DNA of 41,957 bases from contig NZ_CADCST010000049.1 in assembly GCF_902804485.1 (NCBI RefSeq), positions 1-41,957 on the forward strand, in the 5' to 3' direction. This document shows, in pieces, positions 1 to 8,870 of this stretch. Position numbers and translations under genes: made by a program. Source of the stretch: Flavobacterium collinsii (GTDB lineage Bacteria; Bacteroidota; Bacteroidia; Flavobacteriales; Flavobacteriaceae). Numbering within the stretch: position 1 is the first letter of the stretch; every line of letters begins with the position of its first letter. The notes below the pieces were generated by a model that was given only the letters and a program-made list of their open reading frames with translations, searched no databases and was not told the origin of the DNA.

Positions 1-40
1 TTGCTTTTTTGCCTTATTTTCTTTTGAAAACCCACCCCCT

Positions 41-110
41 AGCCCCGATAGAAGTGGAAATCCTTTTGCTTTTTCCTTTAAAAAGCAAAAGATTGAAACC
101 AATAGCGGGA
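41..110 (+). repeat. Structured intergenic repeat, CCCGATAG element copy 1
   Basis: The element opens with CCCCGATAGAAGTGGAAATCC and closes with GATTGAAACCAATAGCGGGA. The inner arms TTTTGCTTTT and AAAAGCAAAA pair perfectly, and the outer CCCG pairs with CGGG. A second copy lies at 8755-8825 and a variant on the opposite strand at 24037-24121. The inner stem differs in sequence between copies but keeps its pairing. Its role is unknown; it could be a conserved RNA or a small non-autonomous mobile repeat. Confidence 0.6.
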
Positions 111-211
111 GAAAGCTACTAAATATGCCAAATTCCAAATTCCAAACCTCAAAGCTTCGACTTCGATCAGCTGGACAAAATCACTCCTTATATATAGGAA
201 CAGAAACAACA

Positions 212-242
212 AACCCGACAGGTTGAAAAAACCTGTCGGGTT
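212..242. terminator. Perfect hairpin, likely bidirectional terminator
   Basis: Thirteen-base arms AACCCGACAGGTT and AACCTGTCGGGTT flank a five-base loop. The hairpin lies 60 bases beyond the stop of the flavin monooxygenase, which runs toward it. It has no long T tract, so it could be a repeat hairpin instead of a strict intrinsic terminator. Confidence 0.45.
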
Positions 243-301
243 GTGGAACGGAATTCTTCCTTATATATTAGGTAGTGTGAATTTCTACTTATATGGGTAC
301 A

Positions 302-1303
302 CTAATTTAAACTATCAATTACTTGTTTAGTAATTTCGATGCTTTTTAACTTGGCTTGATGATCGAAGATTGGGCTGGTTACCATTAGTTCGTCGATTCT
401 GGCGTAATCGATGAACTTTTTAAGATCTGTTGCTAATTGTGCTTTGTTTCCTGTAAAAGTACATGCGGTCATTTGGTTGACATGAAAGCGTTCTTCTTCG
501 CCCATAATATCATCTAGAGAATCTACAGGCGGCTGCAGGCCTTTTCTATCGTTTCGAATTAAATTCAAAAACATTTGATACAAACTCGTAGATAACCTTT
601 CGGCTTCTTCGTTTGTATCTGCCGCAACAATATTGACACACGCCATGGTTTTTGGTTTATCTAAAGTATTTGACGCCTGGAAATTTTCGCGATAAAACTC
701 AAATGCCTGTATCATTTGTCGCGGAGCAAAATGTCCGGCGAATGCATACGGTAATCCATAGGCTGCAGCAAGAGCAGCGCTGTCCATACTTGAACCTAAA
801 ATCCAGATTGGAACACCTGTTCCTTCTGCTGGAAATGCTCTTACTTTTGCTGTCGCATTTTCGGTCGAGAAGTAATCCTGAAGCTTCGTTACGTTTTGCG
901 GAAATCGCTGTGCTTGTTCAAAAAAGTCTTTTCGGATAGCTTCGGCCGTTGGCTGATCTGTTCCGGGAGCTCTTCCTAAACCTAAATCAATTCTACCCGG
1001 ATAAAGTGTTTCTAAAGTTCCAAATTGCTCTGCTACTATTAAAGGAGAATGATTGGGTAACATGATTCCACCAGAACCTACTCTAATGTTTTGTGTTTGA
1101 CTCGCAATGTAACCAATCAATACAACTGTAGCCGAACTGGCAACATGTGCCATATTGTGATGTTCTGCAAGCCAAAATCGCTTGTATCCTAAATTATCTG
1201 CTAATTGCGCTATGTCTTTTGTTTTTTGAAATGTTTCTTTGGCATTACTATCCTGAGTAATGATAGCGAGCTCTAATAATGAGACTGAAATTGGTTTTTT
1301 CAT
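302..1303 (-). CDS. LLM-class flavin-dependent oxidoreductase (luciferase-like monooxygenase)
   Basis: This 333-residue protein belongs to the bacterial luciferase-like superfamily, TIM-barrel enzymes that use reduced flavin (FMNH2 or F420) to oxidise a substrate. Family marks are FWLAEHHNM near residue 43, the run VGSGGIMLPNHSPL near 76, YPGRIDLGLGRAPGTD near 101 and a WILGSS segment near 167. The pattern fits the MsnO8/YhbW-type subgroup, usually annotated from sequence only, so the substrate is unknown. The protein is cytosolic with no signal peptide. The start at 1303 fits the family, and a TAGTTTTG box (complement of 1323-1330) lies about 20 bases upstream. It is a single gene, divergent from the kdp regulator. 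Confidence 0.88.
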   Translation of the reverse strand: MKKPISVSLLELAIITQDSNAKETFQKTKDIAQLADNLGYKRFWLAEHHNMAHVASSATVVLIGYIASQTQNIRVGSGGIMLPNHSPLIVAEQFGTLETLYPGRIDLGLGRAPGTDQPTAEAIRKDFFEQAQRFPQNVTKLQDYFSTENATAKVRAFPAEGTGVPIWILGSSMDSAALAAAYGLPYAFAGHFAPRQMIQAFEFYRENFQASNTLDKPKTMACVNIVAADTNEEAERLSTSLYQMFLNLIRNDRKGLQPPVDSLDDIMGEEERFHVNQMTACTFTGNKAQLATDLKKFIDYARIDELMVTSPIFDHQAKLKSIEITKQVIDSLN

Positions 1304-1322
1304 ATAAAAAAATGCTAGAATA

Positions 1323-1330
1323 CAAAACTA
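1323..1330 (-). promoter_or_regulatory. Bacteroidota-type -7 box for the flavin monooxygenase
   Basis: Read on the minus strand this is TAGTTTTG, matching the TAnnTTTG consensus of the Bacteroidota housekeeping sigma factor, about 20 bases before the start codon. No clear TTG -33 box was found, so support is partial. Confidence 0.4.
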
Positions 1331-1680
1331 CTTCATTTACATGGATACCTTTCGTTTTCTGTTGTTAATAGATTTATAATATTTCTTTCGACTAGAAAAT
1401 ACATTTTTCAATAATCTATTAGCATAATTGCCTTTAACTAATAGAGACATAGATTCTATATTTATAAAAATATTTCACTTCATTCAAGAACGTCACAAAA
1501 GATTTATATTTGCTCCTCTGGAGCTTTTTGATACCTGAAATTTACATTTACCAGAAACATTTTACTCCACTGGAGCAATTTCAGAAAAAACAGGAAGCTT
1601 TACTTTTTTAAACCTGAATTCCCCCCTCCTTTTTTTCTTCAAATTTATCCCACAATTCGTAAGTCAAAAGATTTAAAGAC

Positions 1681-1688
1681 TAAATTTG
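1681..1688 (+). promoter_or_regulatory. Candidate -7 box (TAAATTTG) of the kdp response regulator gene
   Basis: TAAATTTG matches TAnnTTTG and lies 39 bases upstream of the regulator start. No matching -33 TTG was identified. Confidence 0.4.
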
Positions 1689-1727
1689 TATTTCGAAATG
1701 CACTACTCGATTTAACAATATCCCCAA

Positions 1728-3071
1728 ATGACACATAAAATTTTAATTATAGACGACGAAGAAAAACTAAGAAGTCTGCTCGCACGCATTATCAAATCGG
1801 AAGGATTTGAAGTGATTGAAGCCAAAGATTTAAAATCCGGTTTTAAGAAACTCGAACAAACCGATATTGATGTCGTTTTATGTGATGTAAAATTACCCGA
1901 CGGAAATGGTGTTGACTTTCTACAGCATATAAAAGCAAGTTTTCCTTTGATTGAAGTTATTTTACTAACAGCTTTCGGAAATATTCCGGATGGTGTTCAG
2001 GCTATGAAAAATGGTGCTTTCGATTATATCGTAAAAGGCGACGATAATGATAAAATCATTCCGCTACTTTACAAGGCTGTCGAAAAAGTACATTTGCAAA
2101 AAAAGGTAAAACAACTTGAAAAACGCATTGGTGACAAATATTCTTTTAATACAATTATTGGAAAATCGAAAGGCATCGAGCAGATTATTGATTTAGCTAA
2201 AAAAGTAGCCAAAACCGATTCAACTGTTTTACTAACAGGCGAAACCGGAACCGGAAAAGAGGTTTTTGCGCAAGCCATTCACGAAAACAGTAACCGTGTC
2301 GGTAAATCTTTTGTGGCCTTAAACTGCAGTACTTTCAGCAAAGAAATCCTGGAAAGCGAACTCTTCGGACACAAACAAGGTGCTTTTACCGGAGCTTTAA
2401 AAGACAAAAAAGGTTTTATCGAAGAAGCCAATGGTGGTACTTTATTTCTGGATGAAATTGGAGAAATGCCCATTGAGCTACAAGCTAAATTGTTGCGCGT
2501 TTTAGAAACCAGCGAATACATTCCGCTTGGTGATACCACTCCAAAAAAATCAAATTTCAGGTTGATTGCCGCAACAAACCGAGATTTAAAAATAGAAAGC
2601 GAAGAACACCGTTTTCGTTCCGATTTGTATTTCCGACTCAATATTTTTGAGATTACACTACCGCCATTACGAGAAAGAGTAAAAGACATTGCGCTTTTGA
2701 CACACTCTTTTGTCAAGCAATTTTCTGAGAAAACCAATAAAAAAACATTGCAGGTAACCGATGATTTCATTCAAAAATTAGAACATTATTCGTGGCCGGG
2801 AAATATTCGTGAGCTTAAAAACATCATTGAAAGATCGGTTATTTTGAGCAGCAACGATACGCTGACTTCAGATGTTTTACCTTACGAAATGCAACATGAA
2901 AAAGAAAAAAACACCAAACAAATGTCGGCTTTTTCAATGCAGAGTGTTGAAAAACTACACATTCAGAAGGTTTTAAATTACTCAAAAGGCAACAAGGCCG
3001 AAACGGCACGCTTACTCGAAATCGGGATTGCAACTCTGTATAGAAAATTAGACGAATATGGAATTCAGTAG
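1728..3071 (+). CDS. Sigma-54-dependent NtrC-type response regulator linked to kdp
   Basis: This 447-residue regulator has three parts. The receiver has the acidic pair D9/D10 and the phospho-acceptor D53 in the context LCDVKLPDGNG. The AAA+ domain has Walker A GETGTGKE near residue 171, the sigma-54 contact loop GAFTGA near 219 and Walker B GGTLFLDEIGE near 235. The C-terminal Fis-type helix-turn-helix lies around residues 420-447 (NKAETARLLEIGIATLYRKL). The GAFTGA loop means it should activate sigma-54 RNA polymerase. It sits upstream of the kdp genes and no OmpR-type KdpE is present in the window, so I infer it answers the kinase at 11237-12958. The start ATG fits the receiver fold. No exact TGGCAC-N5-TTGC site was found upstream of the kdp genes. 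Confidence 0.9.
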   Translation: MTHKILIIDDEEKLRSLLARIIKSEGFEVIEAKDLKSGFKKLEQTDIDVVLCDVKLPDGNGVDFLQHIKASFPLIEVILLTAFGNIPDGVQAMKNGAFDYIVKGDDNDKIIPLLYKAVEKVHLQKKVKQLEKRIGDKYSFNTIIGKSKGIEQIIDLAKKVAKTDSTVLLTGETGTGKEVFAQAIHENSNRVGKSFVALNCSTFSKEILESELFGHKQGAFTGALKDKKGFIEEANGGTLFLDEIGEMPIELQAKLLRVLETSEYIPLGDTTPKKSNFRLIAATNRDLKIESEEHRFRSDLYFRLNIFEITLPPLRERVKDIALLTHSFVKQFSEKTNKKTLQVTDDFIQKLEHYSWPGNIRELKNIIERSVILSSNDTLTSDVLPYEMQHEKEKNTKQMSAFSMQSVEKLHIQKVLNYSKGNKAETARLLEIGIATLYRKLDEYGIQ

Positions 3072-3082
3072 TAATGTGGCAA

Positions 3083-3167
3083 TGTGAGATGTTGTTTGTG
3101 AAATGTTAGATGCGAAATTTTGAGTTTTTTCAAATCGCTTTTCACTTTTCACAAACAACATTTCACA
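3083..3167. repeat. Long imperfect inverted repeat, TGTGAGATGTT word family
   Basis: The arms at 3083-3103 and 3147-3167 are complementary at 20 of 21 positions (TGTGAGATGTTGTTTGTGAA on the left). The hairpin directly follows the regulator stop. The same words recur in other gaps of the kdp locus: 3650-3720, 3905-3985 and 11150-11210. Confidence 0.6.
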
Positions 3168-3201
3168 TCTTACAAATAACAAATCACCTTATCATTTCAA
3201 T

Positions 3202-3230
3202 AAAAGCTTATCATTATGATAGGCTTTTTT
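3202..3230 (+). terminator. Probable intrinsic terminator after the response regulator
   Basis: AAAAGCTTATCAT pairs with ATGATAGGCTTTT through one G-U position and is followed by a T tract. This would separate the regulator transcript from the kdp structural genes. Confidence 0.6.
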
Positions 3231-3253
3231 TGTGCCTTATTTTTGGCACAAAA
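3228..3253. promoter_or_regulatory. Perfect 9-base inverted repeat, possible operator
   Basis: TTTTGTGCC (3228-3236) and GGCACAAAA (3245-3253) are exact complements across an 8-base spacer. The site lies just upstream of the kdp gene run and includes TGGCAC, but it lacks the TTGC expected 12 bases after the GG of a sigma-54 promoter. It could be an enhancer site for the NtrC-type regulator or part of a second terminator. Confidence 0.35.
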
Positions 3254-3346
3254 CCATAATTTACTTACCAGCAACACTTTAGCTATTATCCTGTAGTTTA
3301 GGTCTAACTTTTGGCATAAGAGGGAAGAACACAAAAATTCATTCTC

Positions 3347-3628
3347 ATGAAAAATCAAGTCACTTCAATCTACAAACAAGCTGATCGCTTTGCTGAGATA
3401 ACTAAAAAATCAATAATATCCGGCAATATTGTTCGCGCAAAAAAATGCCTGGCACTTGCTGAACGCCTATTCATCAACGGAAGTATCGAAACTAAAAATG
3501 CCATTTCGAATGTGTATGTTTTCTCGGTTTCTTCTTTTATGGAAATGCGTCACTGTAATATCTCACATCTTTTTCCACAAACGCTTAAAGCAGAATATAT
3601 CCGACAAGTTAATACTTCAGGAGTCTAA
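3347..3628 (+). CDS. Small helical protein of unknown function at the head of the kdp operon
   Basis: This 93-residue protein has no signal peptide or membrane segment. The sequence is rich in predicted helix (KQADRFAEITKKSIISGNI, then AKKCLALAERLF) and has a conserved-looking C-terminal part around HCNISHLFPQTLKAEY. It resembles small DUF proteins seen beside kdpF in other flavobacteria (possibly DUF7674), but I recall that only weakly. A second overlapping ORF at 3429-3665 is a shadow. Its place just ahead of kdpF suggests coordinate expression with potassium uptake, perhaps as a small regulator, which is inference. Confidence 0.7.
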   Translation: MKNQVTSIYKQADRFAEITKKSIISGNIVRAKKCLALAERLFINGSIETKNAISNVYVFSVSSFMEMRHCNISHLFPQTLKAEYIRQVNTSGV

Positions 3629-3738
3629 TTTTAGTAAAATGTACACTGTAAAAGGTAAAAGGTGAAATGTAAAATGAAACCATATCCACAACTAACATCT
3701 CACAAATAATATTTCACAAATCTAAAATCTAATAATCT

Positions 3739-3825
3739 ATGTTAATCACATTTCTTTTGCTCGGACTGGGCGCCCTACTCTTTGCCATCTGTTTTAAATC
3801 AGTTGAATTTTTTGAAAAAATATAA
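3739..3825 (+). CDS. 28-residue single-pass membrane microprotein
   Basis: The ORF encodes MLITFLLLGLGALLFAICFK followed by SVEFFEKI. A hydrophobic N-terminal helix with a short charged tail is typical of membrane microproteins. It ends three bases before the kdpF start, so the two should be cotranslated. It is not KdpF itself, which follows. It may be an extra small subunit or stabiliser of the Kdp complex, or a chance ORF. Its position and clean helix make it worth annotating. Confidence 0.5.
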   Translation: MLITFLLLGLGALLFAICFKSVEFFEKI

Positions 3826-3828
3826 ATC

Positions 3829-3906
3829 ATGACTGCACTATTTATTGTTTCGATTGCCGTTTTTGGCTATTTGGTTTATGTATTAATTAAACCTGAAAAA
3901 TTTTAA
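3829..3906 (+). CDS. kdpF: KdpF, small stabilising subunit of the potassium ATPase
   Basis: The 25-residue peptide MTALFIVSIAVFGYLVYVLI ends KPEKF. It has one transmembrane helix and the PE-x-F tail typical of KdpF, which is about 29 residues in E. coli. KdpF stabilises the KdpFABC complex in the inner membrane. It lies between the 28-residue ORF and kdpA, the usual place for kdpF. Confidence 0.8.
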   Translation: MTALFIVSIAVFGYLVYVLIKPEKF

Positions 3907-3999
3907 TGATGTTACAAGTTATAAGTGAGATGTTGGATGTTATACATCGATCTCCTTTTACAAATCACATCTGACATTTCACTAAAATTAAAAAAAATT

Positions 4000-5721
4000 A
4001 TGAATACAGAATTATTAGGTGTCATTGGTATTTTTATCCTCACGATAGTTTTAGCCATTCCCTTAGGAAAATATATTGCTAAAGTTTATTTAGGTGATAA
4101 AACGCTTTTTGACCCAATTTTCAATCCAATTGAAAAAATTATCTTTAAAATCAGCGGTATCAATTCCACTGAAGAAATGAACTGGAAACAACACTTAAAA
4201 GCCCTTTTAAGTATCAATATGATTTGGTTCTTTCTTTGCTTCTTTATCTTATTATTCCAGGGATCGTTGTTTTTAAATCCCGATAACAACCCGTCAATGA
4301 GTCCGGATTTGGCCTTTAATACAGCCATTTCATTTGTTGTCAATTGTAATTTACAGCATTACTCTGGCGAAAGCGGTGTTTCTTATCTGTCACAAATGTT
4401 CCTAATGTTCCTTCAATTTGTTTCTGCCGGTGTAGGACTGGCCGCCGCTGCGATGGTTTTCACTGCAATGAAGGAAAGAACAACCGAAAAACTAGGTAAC
4501 TTTTACAATTATTTTATCAAAAGCTGTACGCGTATTTTATTGCCTCTTTCGGCTATCGTAGCAGTTGCTCTATTGTTTAGCGGAACTCCTATGACGTTTG
4601 AAGGAAAAGATGCGATTACAACTTTACAAGGTGATACCGTAGAAGTTTCCCGCGGACCTGCCGCAGCATTTATTGCAATTAAACATATCGGTACCAATGG
4701 TGGTGGTTTTTTTGGAGCCAATTCAGCACATCCCTTAGAAAACCCAACTTACTTTAGTAATGCTGTTGAGTTATGGGCACAATTAATTGTTCCGTTTGCC
4801 ATGATTTTTGCCTTAGGTTTTTATCTGAAAAAAAGAAAATTATCTTATGTCATTTTTGGTGTTATGACGGTTGGATTCCTGTTACTGGTTATCCCAACGG
4901 TAATGAGTGAAATCAACGGAAACCCTGCTATTGAAAAAATGGGAATCGCTCAAACAACCGGGGCAATGGAAGGAAAAGAGGTTCGTTTAGGGCCAGCCAT
5001 TTCAGGTTTCTGGAGTATTGCCACAACTGTAATTTCTACAGGTTCTGTAGATAGTATGCACGATAGTTCAATGCCGGTTTCTGGTGCTATGGAATTGCTT
5101 GCCATGATGGTGAATGCGTTTTATGGCGGTTGCGGTGTTGGTATTCTAAACTTTTACATCTTCATTATTCTCGCGGTATTTATTTCCGGATTAATGGTAG
5201 GACGAACACCTGAATTTTTAGGAAAAAAAATTGAAGCACGGGAAGTTAAGATTGCCGCTTTCATCGCAATTCTTCATCCTTTATTAATATTATCAGGAAC
5301 AGCTTTAGCCTCTTATTTTGCTGCAAATGATACAGCTATGGGATGGTGGTTTAGCGGAAACGCGACAGGCTGGCTCAACAATCCGGGACATCACGGATTC
5401 TCAGAAATGTTATACGAATATACTTCAAGTGCAGCTAACAATGGTTCTGGTTTTGAAGGTTTGGGAGATAACAATCCGTTCTGGAATATCACTACAGGAA
5501 TTGTTTTATTGTTAAGCCGTTTTATTCCAATCGTTGGGCCACTGGCTATCGCAGGTTTACTGGCAGGTAAAAAATACATCCCGGAAAGTGCAGGAACTTT
5601 AAAAACAGATACTACAATCTTTGGAATAATGGTTTTTGCCGTAATCGCAATTATCGCTGCTTTATCATTCTTCCCGGCGTTGGCACTTGGACCTTTAGCA
5701 GAATATTTCACACTAAAATAA
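4000..5721 (+). CDS. kdpA: KdpA, potassium-transporting ATPase channel-like subunit
   Basis: This 573-residue inner-membrane protein (557 in E. coli) binds and translocates potassium in the KdpFABC pump. Selectivity-filter-like segments are visible: VVNCNLQHYSGE near residue 114, GTNGGGFFGANSAHPLENP near 230 and YGGCGVGILNF near 376. About ten hydrophobic segments span the protein. I chose the ATG at 4000 (MNTELLGVIG) over the in-frame upstream start at 3925, because the added 25 residues come from the intergenic repeat and do not fit the family. It is followed by kdpB after a 199-base gap that carries a 19-base inverted repeat. Confidence 0.95.
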   Translation: MNTELLGVIGIFILTIVLAIPLGKYIAKVYLGDKTLFDPIFNPIEKIIFKISGINSTEEMNWKQHLKALLSINMIWFFLCFFILLFQGSLFLNPDNNPSMSPDLAFNTAISFVVNCNLQHYSGESGVSYLSQMFLMFLQFVSAGVGLAAAAMVFTAMKERTTEKLGNFYNYFIKSCTRILLPLSAIVAVALLFSGTPMTFEGKDAITTLQGDTVEVSRGPAAAFIAIKHIGTNGGGFFGANSAHPLENPTYFSNAVELWAQLIVPFAMIFALGFYLKKRKLSYVIFGVMTVGFLLLVIPTVMSEINGNPAIEKMGIAQTTGAMEGKEVRLGPAISGFWSIATTVISTGSVDSMHDSSMPVSGAMELLAMMVNAFYGGCGVGILNFYIFIILAVFISGLMVGRTPEFLGKKIEAREVKIAAFIAILHPLLILSGTALASYFAANDTAMGWWFSGNATGWLNNPGHHGFSEMLYEYTSSAANNGSGFEGLGDNNPFWNITTGIVLLLSRFIPIVGPLAIAGLLAGKKYIPESAGTLKTDTTIFGIMVFAVIAIIAALSFFPALALGPLAEYFTLK

Positions 5722-5752
5722 TTCGTTTCTCAATGCTAAACGATGTTTTTTA

Positions 5753-5884
5753 AACACATAGAAACATAGATAAAATGAATTCAAAAGAAAATTAAAGAAA
5801 ACTCATTTTTTCACATAGCTCTGTGAATGTATGAAAGTAAAACGTCCTTAATCTCAAAAGAAAGAATCTATGTTTCTATGTGTT
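5753..5884. repeat. Inverted repeat between kdpA and kdpB
   Basis: AACACATAGAAACATAGAT (5753-5771) is the exact complement of 5866-5884. Inside lies a smaller hairpin, TTCACA/TGTGAA around 5810-5827. The right arm sits just ahead of the kdpB start, so the RNA fold could affect kdpB expression. Confidence 0.6.
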
Positions 5885-5920
5885 AAAAGAAACAGTCAAC
5901 TAATAAATAATATAAAAAAA

Positions 5921-7954
5921 ATGACTCACAATAAATCCACATCATTGTTTGAAAGTAAGCAGGTAAAAGAAGCTTTAGTGCAATCTTTTGTAAAGCTTAA
6001 TCCAAAAATGATGATCAAAAATCCGGTAATGTTTACCGTAGAAATAGGAACCGCCATTATGTTTGCTGTTTGTGTTTCCATCTTAATGGGAGCTCAGGAT
6101 CAGGGTAGTTTCATTTACAACCTGATTGTATTTTTAATTTTACTGGCTACGCTTTTGTTTGCCAATTTTGCCGAAGCCATTGCTGAAGCGAGAGGAAAAG
6201 CACAAGCCGACAGTTTAAGAAAAACAAGGGAAGAAACTCCGGCCAGACAGATTTTAGCTAACGGAGACATCAGAAACATCAGTTCTTCTGAACTGAAAAA
6301 AGGTGATATCTTCGTTTGTGAATCAGGTGATTTAATTGCAACTGATGGTGAAATTATCGAAGGATTGGCCACTATAGATGAAAGTGCCATTACAGGAGAA
6401 AGTGCTCCTGTGATTCGGGAAGCCGGAGGTGACAAATCATCTGTAACCGGTGGAACAAAAGTATTATCAGACAAAATAAAAGTAATTGTAACGTCGGAAC
6501 CTGGCGAAAGCTTTTTGGACAAAATGATTGCTCTGGTGGAAGGTGCAAGCCGTCAGAAAACGCCAAACGAAATTGCATTAACCATTTTATTAGCCGCATT
6601 TACTTTAATCTTCGTGATTGTGTGCGTTACGCTAAAACCGTTTGCCGACTATGCAAATGCACCCATCACGATTGCGGCTTTCATTTCTTTGTTTGTCTGT
6701 TTAATTCCAACTACAATTGGTGGTTTACTTTCTGCCATTGGAATCGCGGGAATGGACAGAGCTTTACGTGCCAATGTAATTACAAAATCAGGAAAAGCGG
6801 TTGAGACTGCCGGAGATATTGACGTTTTACTTTTGGATAAAACCGGAACCATAACAATTGGAAACAGAAAAGCAACAAATTTTTATCCTGCTAAAGGTGT
6901 TTCAGAAGAAGATTTTATAAAATCTGCCGTGCTAAGTTCATTGGCAGATGACACTCCGGAAGGAAAGAGTATCGTGGAATTGGCTGGAGCCGAACTTGCC
7001 AATAAATTATCTATTGAAGGTGCTACTTTAATTAAATTTACCGCAGAAACCAGGACTTCCGGAGTTGTTTTAAAAGACGGAACCAATATTAGAAAAGGAG
7101 CTCAGGATGCAGCAAAAAACATCGCACTTCAAGCCGGAAACTCTTTCCCTGAAGATATTGCTCAAAAGGTAATTGATATTTCATCTAAAGGAGGAACGCC
7201 ACTGGTAGTTATTAAAGACAATCAAGTTCAAGGGGTTATCGAATTACAGGATATTATTAAAACGGGAATGAAAGAACGTTTTGACCGTTTGAGAAAAATG
7301 GGAGTTAAAACGGTAATGGTGACCGGAGATAATCCGCTTACTGCGAAGTTTATCGCCGAAGCTGCCGGTGTTGATGATTTTATTGCCGAAGCGAAACCTG
7401 AGGATAAAATGAATTACATTAAAAACGAGCAGAATCTGGGTAAACTAGTTGCCATGATGGGTGACGGAACCAACGATGCTCCTGCTCTTGCACAAGCTAA
7501 CGTGGGTGTTGCCATGAACAGCGGAACACAGGCCGCTAAAGAAGCCGGAAACATGGTGGATCTTGACAATGATCCAACGAAGTTAATCGAGATCATCGAA
7601 ATTGGAAAACAGTTATTAATGACTCGTGGTACGCTGACTACTTTCTCCATTGCCAATGACGTAGCAAAGTATTTTGCTATTGTTCCTGCCCTTTTCATCA
7701 CGGCAATTCCAGCTTTGGAAGGTTTAAATATCATGCGTCTGCACAGTCCGGAAAGCGCCATTTTATCGGCCGTAATTTTTAATGCGGTAATTATCCCAAT
7801 ATTAATCCCTCTAGCGTTAAGAGGTGTCGATTATAAACCAATCGGAGCAAGTGCCATCTTAAAAAGAAACCTGTTGATTTATGGTTTAGGCGGTTTGCTT
7901 GTCCCTTTTATCGGAATTAAGTTAATTGATATCGTTGTTGCTCTCTTCATGTAA
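5921..7954 (+). CDS. kdpB: KdpB, P-type ATPase catalytic subunit
   Basis: This 677-residue P-type ATPase (682 in E. coli) hydrolyses ATP to drive potassium uptake. All core motifs are present: the actuator motif TGES near residue 157, phosphorylation motif DKTGT near 306, TGDN near 471 and the hinge [11 protein letters not shown] near 517. About seven membrane helices are visible. I chose the ATG at 5921 ([10 protein letters not shown]) because upstream codons from 5870 derive from the intergenic inverted repeat. kdpC follows after a 97-base gap carrying CTAAG-type repeats. Confidence 0.95.
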   Translation: MTHNKSTSLFESKQVKEALVQSFVKLNPKMMIKNPVMFTVEIGTAIMFAVCVSILMGAQDQGSFIYNLIVFLILLATLLFANFAEAIAEARGKAQADSLRKTREETPARQILANGDIRNISSSELKKGDIFVCESGDLIATDGEIIEGLATIDESAITGESAPVIREAGGDKSSVTGGTKVLSDKIKVIVTSEPGESFLDKMIALVEGASRQKTPNEIALTILLAAFTLIFVIVCVTLKPFADYANAPITIAAFISLFVCLIPTTIGGLLSAIGIAGMDRALRANVITKSGKAVETAGDIDVLLLDKTGTITIGNRKATNFYPAKGVSEEDFIKSAVLSSLADDTPEGKSIVELAGAELANKLSIEGATLIKFTAETRTSGVVLKDGTNIRKGAQDAAKNIALQAGNSFPEDIAQKVIDISSKGGTPLVVIKDNQVQGVIELQDIIKTGMKERFDRLRKMGVKTVMVTGDNPLTAKFIAEAAGVDDFIAEAKPEDKMNYIKNEQNLGKLVAMMGDGTNDAPALAQANVGVAMNSGTQAAKEAGNMVDLDNDPTKLIEIIEIGKQLLMTRGTLTTFSIANDVAKYFAIVPALFITAIPALEGLNIMRLHSPESAILSAVIFNAVIIPILIPLALRGVDYKPIGASAILKRNLLIYGLGGLLVPFIGIKLIDIVVALFM

Positions 7955-7960
7955 ATAAAA

Positions 7961-8041
7961 GTTACTAAGAAACTAAGTTGCTAAGGTTGTAAGTTTTTTT
8001 CCTTAGCATCTTAGAAACTTAGCAACTCAGAACCTTAAAAA
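7961..8041. repeat. CTAAG word repeat between kdpB and kdpC
   Basis: The left part is built of CTAAGAAACTAAGTTGCTAAG and related words. The right part holds their complements (CCTTAGCATCTTAGAAACTT and AGCAACTCAGAACC), giving an imperfect stem. The word family recurs after kdpC (8603-8672) and after the permease gene (22457-22497). Confidence 0.55.
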
Positions 8042-8051
8042 TAAAAATAAA

Positions 8052-8603
8052 ATGAAAAATATATTTTCACTATTCAAGCTGACGCTGCTAACCGTAATTC
8101 TGTTTGCAGTTATTTATCCTCTTGCAATCTATGGAATCGCACAATTTGCTCCAAATCAAGGAAAAGGAGAAACGATTTCGGTTAACGGAAAAGTGGTTGG
8201 ATACCAAAAAATTGGTCAGAAATTCGATAAATCCAATTATTTCTGGGGACGACCTTCGGCTGTAGATTATAATGCTGCCGGAAGTGCCGGAAGCAATAAA
8301 GGACCAAGTAATGCCGAATATCTGGCTTTGGTTCAAAAAAGAGTGGATACGTTTTTAATCGTTCATCCCTACCTGAAAAAATCTGAGATTCCTGCAGATA
8401 TGGTTACAGCTTCAGGAAGCGGTTTAGATCCGAATATTTCGCCACAAGGTGCTTTGATTCAGGTGAAACGAATTGCCAAAGAAAGAAAATTAGATGAGGC
8501 TAAAGTAAAAACTTTGGTAGAATCTAAAATCAATACTGCCGTTGTAGGTCCGGAAACAGTTAATGTACTGGAACTGAATATTGCTCTTGATCAATTGAAA
8601 TAG
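8052..8603 (+). CDS. kdpC: KdpC, potassium-transporting ATPase accessory subunit
   Basis: This 183-residue protein (190 in E. coli) has one N-terminal membrane helix (residues 10-31) and a periplasmic domain. Signature segments are YFWGRPSAVDYNAAGSAGSN near residue 63 and TASGSGLDPNISPQGALIQV near 121. KdpC aids nucleotide binding and assembly of the KdpFABC complex. It is the last structural subunit in the run. A repeat-rich gap and a structured element separate it from the porin gene. Confidence 0.95.
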   Translation: MKNIFSLFKLTLLTVILFAVIYPLAIYGIAQFAPNQGKGETISVNGKVVGYQKIGQKFDKSNYFWGRPSAVDYNAAGSAGSNKGPSNAEYLALVQKRVDTFLIVHPYLKKSEIPADMVTASGSGLDPNISPQGALIQVKRIAKERKLDEAKVKTLVESKINTAVVGPETVNVLELNIALDQLK

Positions 8604-8708
8604 AGGCACTGAGGTGCTAAGGTTCTGAGGTTCTAAGGATCTGAGATACTAAGGTGCTAAGGCACTAAGTTTTTTTTCTTCTAACAGATTTTAGAAACCT
8701 GTTAGAAT
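8603..8708. repeat. Tandem CTAAGGT words and a TTCTAACAG hairpin after kdpC
   Basis: 8605-8670 consists of roughly 10-11-base units of the form CTAAGGTNCT or CTGAGGTTCT. It is followed by TTCTAACAG and its complement CTGTTAGAA around an 11-base loop near 8678-8708. The hairpin may end kdp transcription. Confidence 0.5.
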
Positions 8709-8754
8709 ATAGAGTCAATTATAATACAAAACCCCTTTTTGCCCCAAATAATCT

Positions 8755-8825
8755 AGCCCCGATAGTAGTGGAAATCCTTTTGTGTCCGCCGCGGCGGACA
8801 CAAAAGATTGAAACGGATAGCGGGA
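8755..8825 (+). repeat. Structured intergenic repeat, CCCGATAG element copy 2
   Basis: It has the same frame as the element at 41-110: CCCCGATAGTAGTGGAAATCC, a hairpin, then GATTGAAACGGATAGCGGGA. Here the hairpin arms are TTTTGTGTCCGCC and GGCGGACACAAAA, longer and GC-rich but still perfectly paired. It ends 45 bases before the porin start and so lies in its likely leader. Confidence 0.65.
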
Positions 8826-8870
8826 TTAGCTCCTAAAAAATCTACTAAATAAATAATTGAATACCACAAA

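Larger units (their letters stand above)
1304..1727. other. Intergenic region with GCTCC/GGAGC hairpins
   Basis: This gap between divergent genes holds no convincing ORF. It contains two short palindromes, GCTCCTCTGGAGC (1512-1524) and ACTCCACTGGAGC (1564-1576). A related GCTCCTCCGGAGC sits at 13000-13012. A TAAATTTG box at 1681-1688 is a candidate -7 element for the downstream response regulator. Confidence 0.5.

Noticed and set aside
2279..2770. 163-residue minus-strand ORF inside the response regulator gene
   Set aside because: It is antisense to the conserved AAA+ domain and its composition (Ser- and Lys-rich, no motif) fits a shadow.
3245..3330. TGGCAC at 3244-3249 and TGGCAT near 3312 as sigma-54 promoters for kdp
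   Set aside because: Neither has GC at the required distance downstream, so they do not meet the -24/-12 pattern.
3083..3720. Repeated ATTTCACA/TGTGAAAT words as a CRISPR array
   Set aside because: The words are short, irregularly spaced and self-complementary, with no constant repeat and spacer sizes or cas genes.
3925..3999. Longer kdpA start at 3925
   Set aside because: The added 25 residues are encoded by the intergenic word repeat and do not match the KdpA N-terminus.
6115..7761. Minus-strand ORFs inside kdpB
   Set aside because: They oppose conserved P-type ATPase motifs and show no independent features.
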